DNA from: Pedobacter chitinilyticus
GTDB lineage: Bacteria > Bacteroidota > Bacteroidia > Sphingobacteriales > Sphingobacteriaceae
NCBI RefSeq assembly: GCF_003313385.1
Contig: NZ_QMHN01000002.1
Location: forward strand, 258,603 to 322,602
Length of the DNA stretch: 64,000 bases
Direction: 5' to 3'
Below are positions 45,453 through 53,518 of this stretch, one piece after another; the stretch's first letter is position 1, and every line of letters begins with the position of its first letter. Below the pieces are notes generated by a model. The model did no database searches. It saw only the letters and a program-made list of their open reading frames with translations, and was not told where the DNA came from. A program made the translations under genes and the position numbers.

Positions 45453-46505
45453 ATGACAACAATACAAGGACCTGCAGTATTTTTAGCACAATTTATCAGC
45501 GACGAAGCTCCGTTCAATTCGCTTGACTCCATTTGTAAATGGGCGGCAGATTTGGGTTTCAAAGGTATTCAAATGCCCACTTTGGACCCTAGATTCATTG
45601 ATTTAAAATTAGCGGCCGAAAGCAAAACCTATGCGGATGAGCTAACTGGAAAAGTAGCTGCTCATGGCCTAAAAATCACCGAGCTTTCTACCCACTTGCA
45701 AGGTCAGTTGGTGGCCGTTCATCCCGCTTATAACGAGCTGTTTGACGCTTTTGCAGCGCCTGAAGTGAAAAACAATCCCAAAGCACGTACCGAATGGGCG
45801 ATCCAGCAATTAAAATATGCAGCAAAAGCATCACAAAATTTGGGACTAAATGCCCACGCAACTTTTAGCGGCTCACTATTATGGCAGTTTTTCCACCCTT
45901 GGCCACAACGTCCAGAAGGATTGGTTGATGAAGCGTTTACCGAACTGGCCAAACGTTGGTTACCCATTTTGAATGCTTTTGATGAAGTTGGTGTCGATGT
46001 TTGCTATGAAATTCATCCAGGAGAAGATTTGTTTGATGGCGTTACTTACGAAATGTTTTTAGACAAAGTGAACCAACATTCTAGAGCTTGTCTACTGTAT
46101 GATCCATCGCATTTTGTGTTACAACAATTAGATTATATTCAATACATCGATCTTTATCACGAAAGGATTAAAGCTTTCCATGTGAAGGATGCAGAGTTTA
46201 ATCCTACAGGAAGACAGGGAACTTTTGGAGGCTACCAAAGTTGGGCAAATCGAGCAGGCCGTTACCGCTCACCAGGCGATGGTCAAGTAGATTTTAAAAC
46301 CATTTTCAGCAAACTAGCACAATACGATTTCAAAGGTTGGGCCGTTATGGAATGGGAATGCTGCATTAAGAACCAAGAAGATGGCGCACGTGAAGGTGCC
46401 GAGTTTATCAAGAAAAATATCATTAACGTTACCCAAAAAGCATTTGATGATTTTGCTGCTTCAGGAAGCGATGCGGCATTTAACAAGAAAATATTAGGCA
46501 TCTAA
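45453..46505 (+). CDS. sugar phosphate isomerase/epimerase (TIM barrel, cytoplasmic)
   Basis: 350 residues without signal peptide. An AP-endonuclease-2/xylose-isomerase-like TIM barrel: start strand AVFLAQF, GFKGIQMPTLDPRF, and metal-binding residues in CYEIHPGED, LLYDPSHF, KAFHVKDAEF and VMEWECC. Proteins of this type isomerise or epimerise sugars and keto-sugars; in 3-keto-sugar pathways some act on 3-keto intermediates or on C-glycosides. The exact reaction is not predictable. It is 7 nt behind the Gfo/Idh/MocA gene and surely co-expressed. Confidence 0.9.
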   Translation: MTTIQGPAVFLAQFISDEAPFNSLDSICKWAADLGFKGIQMPTLDPRFIDLKLAAESKTYADELTGKVAAHGLKITELSTHLQGQLVAVHPAYNELFDAFAAPEVKNNPKARTEWAIQQLKYAAKASQNLGLNAHATFSGSLLWQFFHPWPQRPEGLVDEAFTELAKRWLPILNAFDEVGVDVCYEIHPGEDLFDGVTYEMFLDKVNQHSRACLLYDPSHFVLQQLDYIQYIDLYHERIKAFHVKDAEFNPTGRQGTFGGYQSWANRAGRYRSPGDGQVDFKTIFSKLAQYDFKGWAVMEWECCIKNQEDGAREGAEFIKKNIINVTQKAFDDFAASGSDAAFNKKILGI

Positions 46506-46571
46506 GCTTTGTATTTTCGCTTTTAATTTTTGACTTTTAACTTAATTAATACCCCCTAATACAAAACACAA

Positions 46572-46958
46572 ATGAAACGAACTTTTTTAATTCTCGGAGC
46601 TACGGTACTTTTTATGGCCTCATTTACGAGCGCACCTAAGGAAAACGAACCAGCAGTAACCATTAATACTAACCTTGCTCCAAAAATTGCGACCATGCAA
46701 ATGAGCGGCGGTGAGCTATTGATCAACAAATCAGATTGTATTGGCTGTCACCACAAAATCAACAAGTTGATTGGACCAGCTTACACTGAGATCGCTAAAA
46801 AATATCCTAACAACGAAAAAAACGTCACTTATTTAGCTGGCAAAATCATTAAAGGTGGTTCGGGCGTTTGGGGCAAAATCCCTATGACACCGCATCCAAA
46901 AATTTCACCAAGCGATGCCAAGTTAATGGCCAAATACATCTTATCATTAAAAAAATAA
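46572..46958 (+). CDS. monohaem c-type cytochrome
   Basis: 128 residues. A signal peptide (about 1-20) leads to one haem-binding CIGCH (Cys56, Cys59, His60) and a likely sixth ligand Met105 in KIPMTPHP, the class I cytochrome c pattern; the C-terminal helix AKLMAKYILSLK is typical. Periplasmic. It is a good candidate to take electrons from the GMC dehydrogenase in this cluster, replacing the multihaem subunit of classical gluconate dehydrogenase, which is not present in the cluster. Confidence 0.93.
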   Translation: MKRTFLILGATVLFMASFTSAPKENEPAVTINTNLAPKIATMQMSGGELLINKSDCIGCHHKINKLIGPAYTEIAKKYPNNEKNVTYLAGKIIKGGSGVWGKIPMTPHPKISPSDAKLMAKYILSLKK

Positions 46959-46975
46959 AAGGTTTTAGGTAATGC

Positions 46976-47015
46976 GTTCTAAGTTTTACCTTTTATTAGG
47001 TGTATAACTTAGAAC
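46976..47015. repeat. hairpin between the cytochrome and second Gfo/Idh/MocA genes
   Basis: GTTCTAAGTT (46976-46985) pairs with AACTTAGAAC (47006-47015), with an inner ACCT / AGGT pair (46988-46991, 46998-47001). It is 17 nt after the cytochrome stop and could be a terminator or an RNA-stability element. Confidence 0.5.
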
Positions 47016-47068
47016 AGCCTAATGAACGAGTAACCAATGATCTAAATAAACCAACCAAAACCAAATAT

Positions 47069-48517
47069 ATGAACCAAGATAACAACCAAAGCAGGCGTAA
47101 TTTCCTAAAAATGGGAGCTGTTGCAACTGCTGCATTTACCATTGTACCGCGTCACGTGTTGGGAGGAAAAGGCTTTTTAGCTCCTAGCGACAGGCTAATT
47201 GTTGCAGGTGTTGGCGTTGGTGGTAAAGGAGATAGCGATTTACGTTTGATACATGAAAGCGGCAAAGCCGAAATTGCCTATTTATGTGATGTAGATACGC
47301 GTAGAGCTGCAAATAGCGTAAAACGTTTCCCTAAAGCCAAGTTTTACAAAGATTGGCGTGAAATGTACGATAAAGAGCACAAAAATTTTGATGCGGTTAC
47401 GGTATCAACTCCCGACCATAACCATGCAATACAAACTTTAGCGGCCATGCAATTACGTAAACATGTGTATGTACAAAAGCCGTTAACCCATGATATTTAC
47501 GAAGCCCGCATATTGACCGCTGCTGCAAAACGCTACAAAGTGGTTACACAAATGGGCAATCAAGGAGCCAGTAATGACGGCCCTCGCCTATTACGTGAAT
47601 GGTATGATGCGGGTTTAATTGGAGATGTGCATACCATTTATGCTTGGACAGATAGACCTGTTTGGCCTCAAGGTATTCCATGGTCGAAAAACAAAGCCGA
47701 GGTGCCTAAAGAGTTAGATTGGGATTTATGGTTGGGAACCGCTCCGTCTAAAGATTATGTGGAGAAACTGGTACCATTTAACTGGCGTGGCTGGTGGGAT
47801 TACGGAACTGGTGCATTGGGTGATATGGGTTGTCACTTATTGGAAACCCCTTTTAGTGTCTTGAATTTAAAATATGCTACTGAGGTGGAAGCCAGTGTGG
47901 GTTCTTTTTATGTAGATGAGTTTAAACGTGGATATTTCCCAGAAAGCTGTCCTCCATCAAGCCATGTTACTTTAAAATTCCCTAAAACCGATAAAACCTT
48001 AGGTGATGTTACGGTGCATTGGATGGATGGTGGGATTCAACCTACCAGACCTGATGAATTAGGTGCTGACGAAATGTTTGGAGATGGTGGCAACGGTACG
48101 TTATTTATTGGTACCAAAGGTAAAATGATGTCTAACACTTACGGTGACAAGGCCAGATTATTACCTCTTTCTAGAAATGAAAACTTGAATGTAGCGCAAA
48201 AATTTGCTCGTGTACCTAATCAAGCCAATGGTCATTATGGTCAGTGGGTAGAAGGTTGTATTGCGGGATACGGCAAAAAAGAATTGAGTTCTCCTTTTGA
48301 AATTGCAGGTCCGTTAACCGAATGTTTGTTGATGGCCAACTTAGCCATTAGAGCTGCTGACGTTCAAAAAATAAACGATAAAGGAAAAGTGACTTTTCCT
48401 GGTAGATACAGAAAGTTACTGTGGGATAACGATCAAATGAAAGTAACCAATTTCGACGATGTAAATCAATTTGTGAAGAGAGATTACCGTGAGGGTTGGA
48501 AATTAGGAGAGAAATAA
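47069..48517 (+). CDS. Tat-exported Gfo/Idh/MocA family oxidoreductase
   Basis: 482 residues from the ATG at 47069. An in-frame GTG at 47000 lies inside a hairpin and is rejected. The N-terminus has a Tat motif (QSRRNFLKMGA) and a hydrophobic stretch ending before GGKG. The Rossmann motif is GVGVGGKGDSD; EKP is replaced by VQKPLTHD; GALGDMGCHLLETPF is in the C-terminal domain. This long, exported subtype is common in Bacteroidota and Planctomycetota next to DUF1080 genes. It likely acts in the periplasm with a tightly bound cofactor on keto-sugars. Confidence 0.92.
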   Translation: MNQDNNQSRRNFLKMGAVATAAFTIVPRHVLGGKGFLAPSDRLIVAGVGVGGKGDSDLRLIHESGKAEIAYLCDVDTRRAANSVKRFPKAKFYKDWREMYDKEHKNFDAVTVSTPDHNHAIQTLAAMQLRKHVYVQKPLTHDIYEARILTAAAKRYKVVTQMGNQGASNDGPRLLREWYDAGLIGDVHTIYAWTDRPVWPQGIPWSKNKAEVPKELDWDLWLGTAPSKDYVEKLVPFNWRGWWDYGTGALGDMGCHLLETPFSVLNLKYATEVEASVGSFYVDEFKRGYFPESCPPSSHVTLKFPKTDKTLGDVTVHWMDGGIQPTRPDELGADEMFGDGGNGTLFIGTKGKMMSNTYGDKARLLPLSRNENLNVAQKFARVPNQANGHYGQWVEGCIAGYGKKELSSPFEIAGPLTECLLMANLAIRAADVQKINDKGKVTFPGRYRKLLWDNDQMKVTNFDDVNQFVKRDYREGWKLGEK

Positions 48518-48533
48518 AATTTAGATATTACGC

Positions 48534-48632
48534 CGTCATTTCGAACGCATGTGAGAATTGAAAATCAACGAAGTTAAATCTAACGAATAGTATTAGATGC
48601 TAGATTTCTCTTTGTTCCTCATCGAAATGACG
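48534..48632. repeat. diverged GTCATTTCGA-type inverted repeat
   Basis: CGTCATTTCGAAC at 48534 faces AGATTTCTC and CATCGAAATGACG ending at 48632. It lies within the 153-base gap between the exported Gfo/Idh/MocA gene and the DUF1080 gene. The arms match only at the ends. Confidence 0.6.
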
Positions 48633-48670
48633 TAACGATAATAGACTGTGGTTAAAACACAAAAATCAAA

Positions 48671-49351
48671 ATGAAAAAAATATTAATAGCAGCCTTTATG
48701 GTAGCTACCATTAGTGCAAAGGCACAAAAAACCAAAGGTTTCGTCTCACTTTTTGATGGCAAAACCACCAACGGATGGCACACCTACGGAAAAGATTTTG
48801 TAGGCAAAGGCTGGAATGCCGAAGATGGCGTGTTGCATTTCAACCCTAAGTTGAAAAACAAAGACGGTGGCGACTTGGTAACCGACAAAGCGTATGGCAA
48901 TTTCCATTTAAAATTAGAGTGGAAAGTAGCCCCAAAAGCCAATAGCGGAATCATCTTTTTTGTACACGAAGATCCTGCCAAATACAAACAAACTTATTTA
49001 ACTGGACCTGAAATGCAGGTGATTGACAACGATGGTCACGCTGATGGTAAAATCACTAAACACCGTGCTGGAGATTTGTACGACATGGTTCAAAGCAAGA
49101 CTGAGCCTGTTAAACCCGTTGGCGAATGGAATTTAGCAGAAATTATCAGCAACAAAGGCAAGTTAACCTTTAAGCTAAATGGTAAAAAAATAGTGGAAAC
49201 TACTATGTGGGATGAAAATTGGAAAAACCTGATTGCGGGCAGCAAATTTGCAAAATGGGAAGGTTTCGGCACCTACAAAACTGGCAAAATCGCTTTGCAA
49301 GACCATGGCGATGAAGTTTGGTTTCGCAACATTGAAATTAAAGAATTATAA
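48671..49351 (+). CDS. DUF1080 protein (3-keto-disaccharide hydrolase family)
   Basis: 226 residues. A signal peptide ends SAKAQ, so it is periplasmic or secreted. The single DUF1080 (PF06439) jelly-roll domain has the typical blocks FVSLFDGKTTNGWHTYG, DLVTDKAYGNFHLKLEW, SGIIFFVHED, GPEMQVIDNDGHAD, GEWNLAEII and the closing IALQDHGDEVWFRNIEIKE. Members cleave 3-keto-glycosides such as 3-keto-disaccharides; the conserved acidic and His residues in the EMQVIDNDGH and QDHG motifs are the likely active site. It provides the bond-breaking step for the product of the GMC enzyme. Confidence 0.93.
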   Translation: MKKILIAAFMVATISAKAQKTKGFVSLFDGKTTNGWHTYGKDFVGKGWNAEDGVLHFNPKLKNKDGGDLVTDKAYGNFHLKLEWKVAPKANSGIIFFVHEDPAKYKQTYLTGPEMQVIDNDGHADGKITKHRAGDLYDMVQSKTEPVKPVGEWNLAEIISNKGKLTFKLNGKKIVETTMWDENWKNLIAGSKFAKWEGFGTYKTGKIALQDHGDEVWFRNIEIKEL

Positions 49352-49411
49352 AAAGGGAAAAGGAATTAATGATTAGGAATCAGTGAACTTTTCCTACCAA
49401 AAAACTAACCA

Positions 49412-49442
49412 ACCATCAACTAAAAAAACCATCAACTAAAAA
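49412..49442 (+). repeat. tandem 15-nt direct repeat before the MFS gene
   Basis: ACCATCAACTAAAAA occurs at 49412-49426 and 49428-49442, ending on the first base of the MFS start codon. Confidence 0.6.
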
Positions 49443-50668
49443 TGAACTCAACAACACGCTTCAAGCTATCCTTTATGATGTTCCTCGAATTTTTCATTTG
49501 GGGTGGATGGTTTGTAACCTTAGGAACCTTCTTAGACAAGAACCTAAGTGCCTCGGGACCAGAAATTGGCTCTGTATTCTCTACACAATCTTGGGGAGCT
49601 ATTATTGCACCATTTATTATCGGGTTAATTGCCGATAGATATTTTAATGCCGAAAAGATATTAGGTATTCTACATATCGCTGGCGCCATTTTAATGTACC
49701 AAATGTATAGAGCAACCGACATTAGTGTTTTTTATCCCTATGTTTTTGTTTATATGGTGCTTTACATGCCAACTTTAGCATTGGTTAATTCAGTATCCTT
49801 CAATCAAATGGGCGATCCTGAAAAAGAGTTCTCCAATATTAGAATTTGGGGAACCATTGGATGGATTTTGGCAGGTGTGTTGATCAGTTATTTCTTCCAT
49901 TGGGATTCTCAAGAAGCCACTGCTAACGGTGCGCTTAAAAATACATTCCTGATGTCGGCTGTAGCTTCGTTATCATTGGGTATCTTTAGCTTCTTGCTGC
50001 CTAAAACCCCTCCAAAAAACAAATCAACGGAAAAGATAAAGGTATCTGAGATATTAGGCTTAGACGCTTTAAAATTATTAAAGGACAAAAACTTCCTTAT
50101 TTTCTTTATCTCGTCTATTTTAATCTGTATTCCGTTGGCTTTTTACTATCAGAATGCCAATTTGTTCCTTTCAAAAATTGGGATGGATAATCCGACAGGA
50201 AAAATGACCATCGGACAAGTATCGGAAGTATTGTTCCTATTAGCTATTCCAGTTTTCTTTAAGAAATTCGGCTTCAAAAAAACCATTTTGGTGGGTATGT
50301 TAGCTTGGACCGTACGCTATTTGTTATTCGCTTTCGGAAACGCCGGAGAATTAAGTTTCATGCTACTTTTAGGAATTGCATTACACGGAATTTGCTACGA
50401 CTTTTTCTTTGTATCAGGACAGATTTACACCAACTCCAAGGCTGGCGATAAATTCAAAAGTTCTGCTCAAGGCTTAATTACGCTTGCCACCTACGGTGTG
50501 GGAATGTTAATTGGCTTTATTGTAGCTGGGCAAATTACCGAAATGTACAAAGTAAATGGCATTGAAGATTGGAAAATGATTTGGAGTATTCCAGCAGGCA
50601 TAGCCTTTGTGGTATTCTTACTATTCAGTTTATTATTTAACGACAAAACAAAAACAGAATCTAACTAA
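49442..50668 (+). CDS. MFS transporter, nucleoside:H+ symporter-like family
   Basis: 408 residues, about twelve membrane helices, of the NupG-like (NHS) branch of MFS. The N-terminal LSFMMFLEFFIWGGWFVTLGTFL and the GFIIGLIADRYF-type loop (IIGLIADRYFNAEKILG) are typical. In similar Bacteroidota clusters such carriers lie next to Gfo/Idh/MocA and TIM-barrel genes and probably bring a sugar or keto-sugar, not a nucleoside, into the cytoplasm. It is 2 nt from the following gene, so tightly coupled. Confidence 0.88.
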   Translation: MNSTTRFKLSFMMFLEFFIWGGWFVTLGTFLDKNLSASGPEIGSVFSTQSWGAIIAPFIIGLIADRYFNAEKILGILHIAGAILMYQMYRATDISVFYPYVFVYMVLYMPTLALVNSVSFNQMGDPEKEFSNIRIWGTIGWILAGVLISYFFHWDSQEATANGALKNTFLMSAVASLSLGIFSFLLPKTPPKNKSTEKIKVSEILGLDALKLLKDKNFLIFFISSILICIPLAFYYQNANLFLSKIGMDNPTGKMTIGQVSEVLFLLAIPVFFKKFGFKKTILVGMLAWTVRYLLFAFGNAGELSFMLLLGIALHGICYDFFFVSGQIYTNSKAGDKFKSSAQGLITLATYGVGMLIGFIVAGQITEMYKVNGIEDWKMIWSIPAGIAFVVFLLFSLLFNDKTKTESN

Positions 50669-50670
50669 CT

Positions 50671-51549
50671 ATGACAACAAGAAGAAAATTTATAAAAGAA
50701 ACTGGACTGCTAGCCGCAAGTTTTGCTTTAGCACCAGCGCTAAGCCATGCTTTTGCTCCTGCACAACGTCCTGTAGGAATCCAATTATACAGCTTAAGAG
50801 AAATCATTGGCAAAGATGTAAAAGGAGTGATTGAAAAAGTAGCCAAAGCAGGTTTTAAAGAAGTTGAAACCTATGGCTATGCACCTCAAGGAAGTTTTTG
50901 GGGCTTAAATCCCAAAGAGTTCAAAGCCTTACTAGATACCAATGGATTAAAATCTCCTAGTGGTCATTTTAGCTTTGAGAACTATATTTCAACAGGAAAT
51001 TTAGACGATATCAAAGCCTATATAGATGCCTCTAACGTATTAGGTGCTCAATATGTAGTAGCTCCTTGGCTTGGAGAAAATCTACGCAAAACAGCAGATG
51101 ACTATAAAAGAACAGCCGAGCGTTTAAACGTAGCTGGCGAACTTTGCATTAAGTCAGGTCTTAAGGTGGCTTACCATAACCACGGTTTCGAATTTGATAA
51201 ATTTGGAGACAAAACTGGATTTGATATTTTATTGACTGGTACTGATCCTAATTTAGTTGACTATGAGTTGGATTTGTACTGGGCGGTTTTCGCTGGTCAC
51301 GATCCAGTAGAACTGTTTAAAAAATATCCTCGCAGATTTAAAATGTGGCACGTAAAAGATATGGATAAGGCAAAGAAAAACTGGAATACGGAGATTGGAA
51401 ATGGCAGTATCGATTTTAAACCAATCTTTGCTAAAGCTTCACTTTCTGGGGTTAAGCATATTTATTTAGAGCAGGAAACCAATTACAAACCTGACCATAT
51501 TGGTTCGATTAAGACAAGCATCGATTTTATTAAAAAAAGCTTACTATAG
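50671..51549 (+). CDS. Tat-exported sugar phosphate isomerase/epimerase-like TIM barrel
   Basis: 292 residues. A Tat signal is plain: TTRRKFIKETG followed by a hydrophobic run and ALSHAFA. The xylose-isomerase-like barrel begins VGIQLYSLR and has the metal ligands in VAYHNHGFEF, DYELDLYW, MWHVKD and YLEQET. It is the exported counterpart of the cytoplasmic TIM-barrel protein at 45.5 kb. It is the last gene of the cluster and is followed by a strong terminator. Its reaction is unknown; epimerisation or hydration of a periplasmic keto-sugar is plausible. Confidence 0.9.
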   Translation: MTTRRKFIKETGLLAASFALAPALSHAFAPAQRPVGIQLYSLREIIGKDVKGVIEKVAKAGFKEVETYGYAPQGSFWGLNPKEFKALLDTNGLKSPSGHFSFENYISTGNLDDIKAYIDASNVLGAQYVVAPWLGENLRKTADDYKRTAERLNVAGELCIKSGLKVAYHNHGFEFDKFGDKTGFDILLTGTDPNLVDYELDLYWAVFAGHDPVELFKKYPRRFKMWHVKDMDKAKKNWNTEIGNGSIDFKPIFAKASLSGVKHIYLEQETNYKPDHIGSIKTSIDFIKKSLL

Positions 51550-51554
51550 TTGAT

Positions 51555-51591
51555 AAACTCTCCTCAAAATAAATGAGGAGAGTTTTTATTT
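51555..51591 (+). terminator. intrinsic terminator at the end of the 3-keto-sugar cluster
   Basis: AAACTCTCCTCA (51555-51566) and TGAGGAGAGTTT (51574-51585), a perfect 12-bp stem with a 7-base loop, followed by TTATTTTT. Confidence 0.9.
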
Positions 51592-51627
51592 TTACAGAAG
51601 TTTAAACCATATCTAAATTAGATTTTA

Positions 51628-52641
51628 ATGAGTAATACGCCTCTAAAAATTGCCACTATCCTATTCACTAGCTTTATCCCTATCGTTATATATGCTCAAG
51701 ATAAAGTTGTGGATTATAACTTGATCGCTCCATTAGAAAAAATACAAAATAGTCCTTACCAGAAGATACATCTATTGGATAGTAGGATCAATACGGAGAA
51801 CTTTGGTATTATTCAAACTGGGGCCTTTAATACCAAAGCCAAGCTAATCCCAAAAGTTCCACTTTCTGAACAACTACAAAAAATTTTAGATGGGATGAGC
51901 GACACCAAGGAAAACGGTGAATTGCTCTTACAAATCAGAAAACTAGCACATGCCGAGCTAACCAAAGTTACCTCCGAGCATGGTTTTTTTGACTTTAAAG
52001 CCAACCTGTACCGAAAAGATGGGGAGACCTACTACAAAATAGCAGAAATAGATACCAACCATTTCACTAAAGGAATGGATGTCACCAAAAAATTAATGAG
52101 AAATAGTAGTGAAATCATCACTGATTTCATAAAAAACAATCTCAATAACAAACCTGTAGATACCTTGAAATTTACAGATGCTGAAATTAAAGATTATTAC
52201 ACCACTGAACGAGAAAGATTGAAGCTATATAGTGCCAACAAACTAATTGACGGAGCTTACAAGGATTACAACCAATTAAAAGGCTTAACGCCATACATAA
52301 GTGAGGTTTATATAAAGAACGACAATTTAAGCAAAGGCTTTTTTGCAAAAGACCAGAATGGCAATGAAGTGAAATTGAAATTTAAGGATGCCTATGCCAT
52401 CGTATATAAAGGAACTCCTTATATCCTTACCGATTATGGTCAATACCAATTAACCAAAGAGAACAACGAGTTTTTTTTCACTGGAAAAATTAAAGTTCAG
52501 CCTTCTGCTTCCGCCATGACAAATTCAACACTGATGTTTGGCTTAGTGGGGGCTCTAATTACCTCAGGTGGCTCAGCTAGTGATGAAAATAAATACAAAA
52601 TCGATTATTCTGACGGTTCATTTATTCAAATAGAAAAATAG
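51628..52641 (+). CDS. secreted protein of unknown function
   Basis: 337 residues. An N-terminal signal peptide ends near IYAQDK. The mature protein is Lys-rich and mixed alpha/beta, without repeats; near the C-terminus there is a hydrophobic stretch (STLMFGLVGALIT) followed by an acidic tail with Ile and Tyr. No catalytic motif was recognised. It stands alone between a terminator and a convergent gene, with no clear promoter consensus. I do not recognise the family; the hydrophobic segment could be a membrane or glycine-zipper-like element. Confidence 0.7.
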   Translation: MSNTPLKIATILFTSFIPIVIYAQDKVVDYNLIAPLEKIQNSPYQKIHLLDSRINTENFGIIQTGAFNTKAKLIPKVPLSEQLQKILDGMSDTKENGELLLQIRKLAHAELTKVTSEHGFFDFKANLYRKDGETYYKIAEIDTNHFTKGMDVTKKLMRNSSEIITDFIKNNLNNKPVDTLKFTDAEIKDYYTTERERLKLYSANKLIDGAYKDYNQLKGLTPYISEVYIKNDNLSKGFFAKDQNGNEVKLKFKDAYAIVYKGTPYILTDYGQYQLTKENNEFFFTGKIKVQPSASAMTNSTLMFGLVGALITSGGSASDENKYKIDYSDGSFIQIEK

Positions 52642-52712
52642 TCTCCACTTTCATGTCACCACCTAAAAAAAATTTCTCTCTATAGGGTGTGATATTAAAT
52701 TAAATTAACTTC

Positions 52713-52743
52713 AACCTCATAGTTTTTGAAAATCTATGAGGTT
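52713..52743. terminator. hairpin, family AACCTCATAG, between convergent genes
   Basis: AACCTCATAG (52713-52722) pairs with CTATGAGGTT (52734-52743), plus T/A pairs inwards. It lies between the convergent secreted protein and ydcF-like genes. Confidence 0.6.
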
Positions 52744-52765
52744 TCTAATAATAAAACGGTTAGGA

Positions 52766-53515
52766 TTAAGTCAATCCTATCCAAGTCACCACATACCCTA
52801 CCCATTCTTTTAGTAACAATTCCCAACCGAGGATTGCACCACCTTGCGGCATCAAATAATCTTCAAAAGAGTAATTATCCTTTAACGAATTAGTTGGGTA
52901 AAAATCGATATTCTTAAAGCCTTGTTTTTCGGCGAGCAACTTTGTTCTAGGAATATGCCACGCACTAGTAATGACCAATATTTTGGGATCAGATTTATGA
53001 AGACCTTTCAATATTTCAGCGGCGTATTTGAAGTTCTCTTTCGTATTTCTACTATCTTTCTCAATAATTACAGCACTATCAGGAATCTTTAGCGCCTTTA
53101 AATATTCTGCAGTATACAAAGCCTCTGGTGGTCCTTCTTCTAAAAAACTCCCACTGCCCCCGCTCATCAAAATACGGTCTATCTTTCCTTCTTGATATAA
53201 CCTTACTGTCTGTGTTAATCGGTCGCCAGAAAATTGCGCTTTTAAAGCCTTTGTTTCGTTGTTATAACTAGAAAAACCACCTAATAACAATCCAACATCA
53301 TAATGCGTTAAAACAGGTTGTTTAGCTTCGTACCAATAAGCCACCTGTCCAAGGATAAACTTGTTAGAAAAGAAGTACAGCAGCACTATAGCGAAGATCA
53401 GACTTTTCCTTTTACGCCGTTTATTTTTGGAGAACAAAGCGTACAAGGCAATAACCATCACCCAAACCAGTGGCCTAATGAGGAACAGTAAAAATTTAGA
53501 CAAGAAGAAAGCCAT
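52766..53515 (-). CDS. YdcF/ElyC family protein (DUF218)
   Basis: 249 residues. Two N-terminal membrane helices (about 5-27 and 37-52) are followed by a DUF218 domain: YDVGLLLGGFSSYN, RLYQEGKIDRILMSGGSGS, KDSRNTKENFKYA and VITSAWHIPRT, the usual blocks of ElyC/SanA/YdcF proteins. These are inner-membrane proteins with the domain on the periplasmic side, linked to envelope integrity. It starts 3 nt after the stop of the large lamin-tail gene, so the two share a transcript. Confidence 0.9.
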   Translation of the reverse strand: MAFFLSKFLLFLIRPLVWVMVIALYALFSKNKRRKRKSLIFAIVLLYFFSNKFILGQVAYWYEAKQPVLTHYDVGLLLGGFSSYNNETKALKAQFSGDRLTQTVRLYQEGKIDRILMSGGSGSFLEEGPPEALYTAEYLKALKIPDSAVIIEKDSRNTKENFKYAAEILKGLHKSDPKILVITSAWHIPRTKLLAEKQGFKNIDFYPTNSLKDNYSFEDYLMPQGGAILGWELLLKEWVGYVVTWIGLT

Positions 53516-53518
53516 TAT

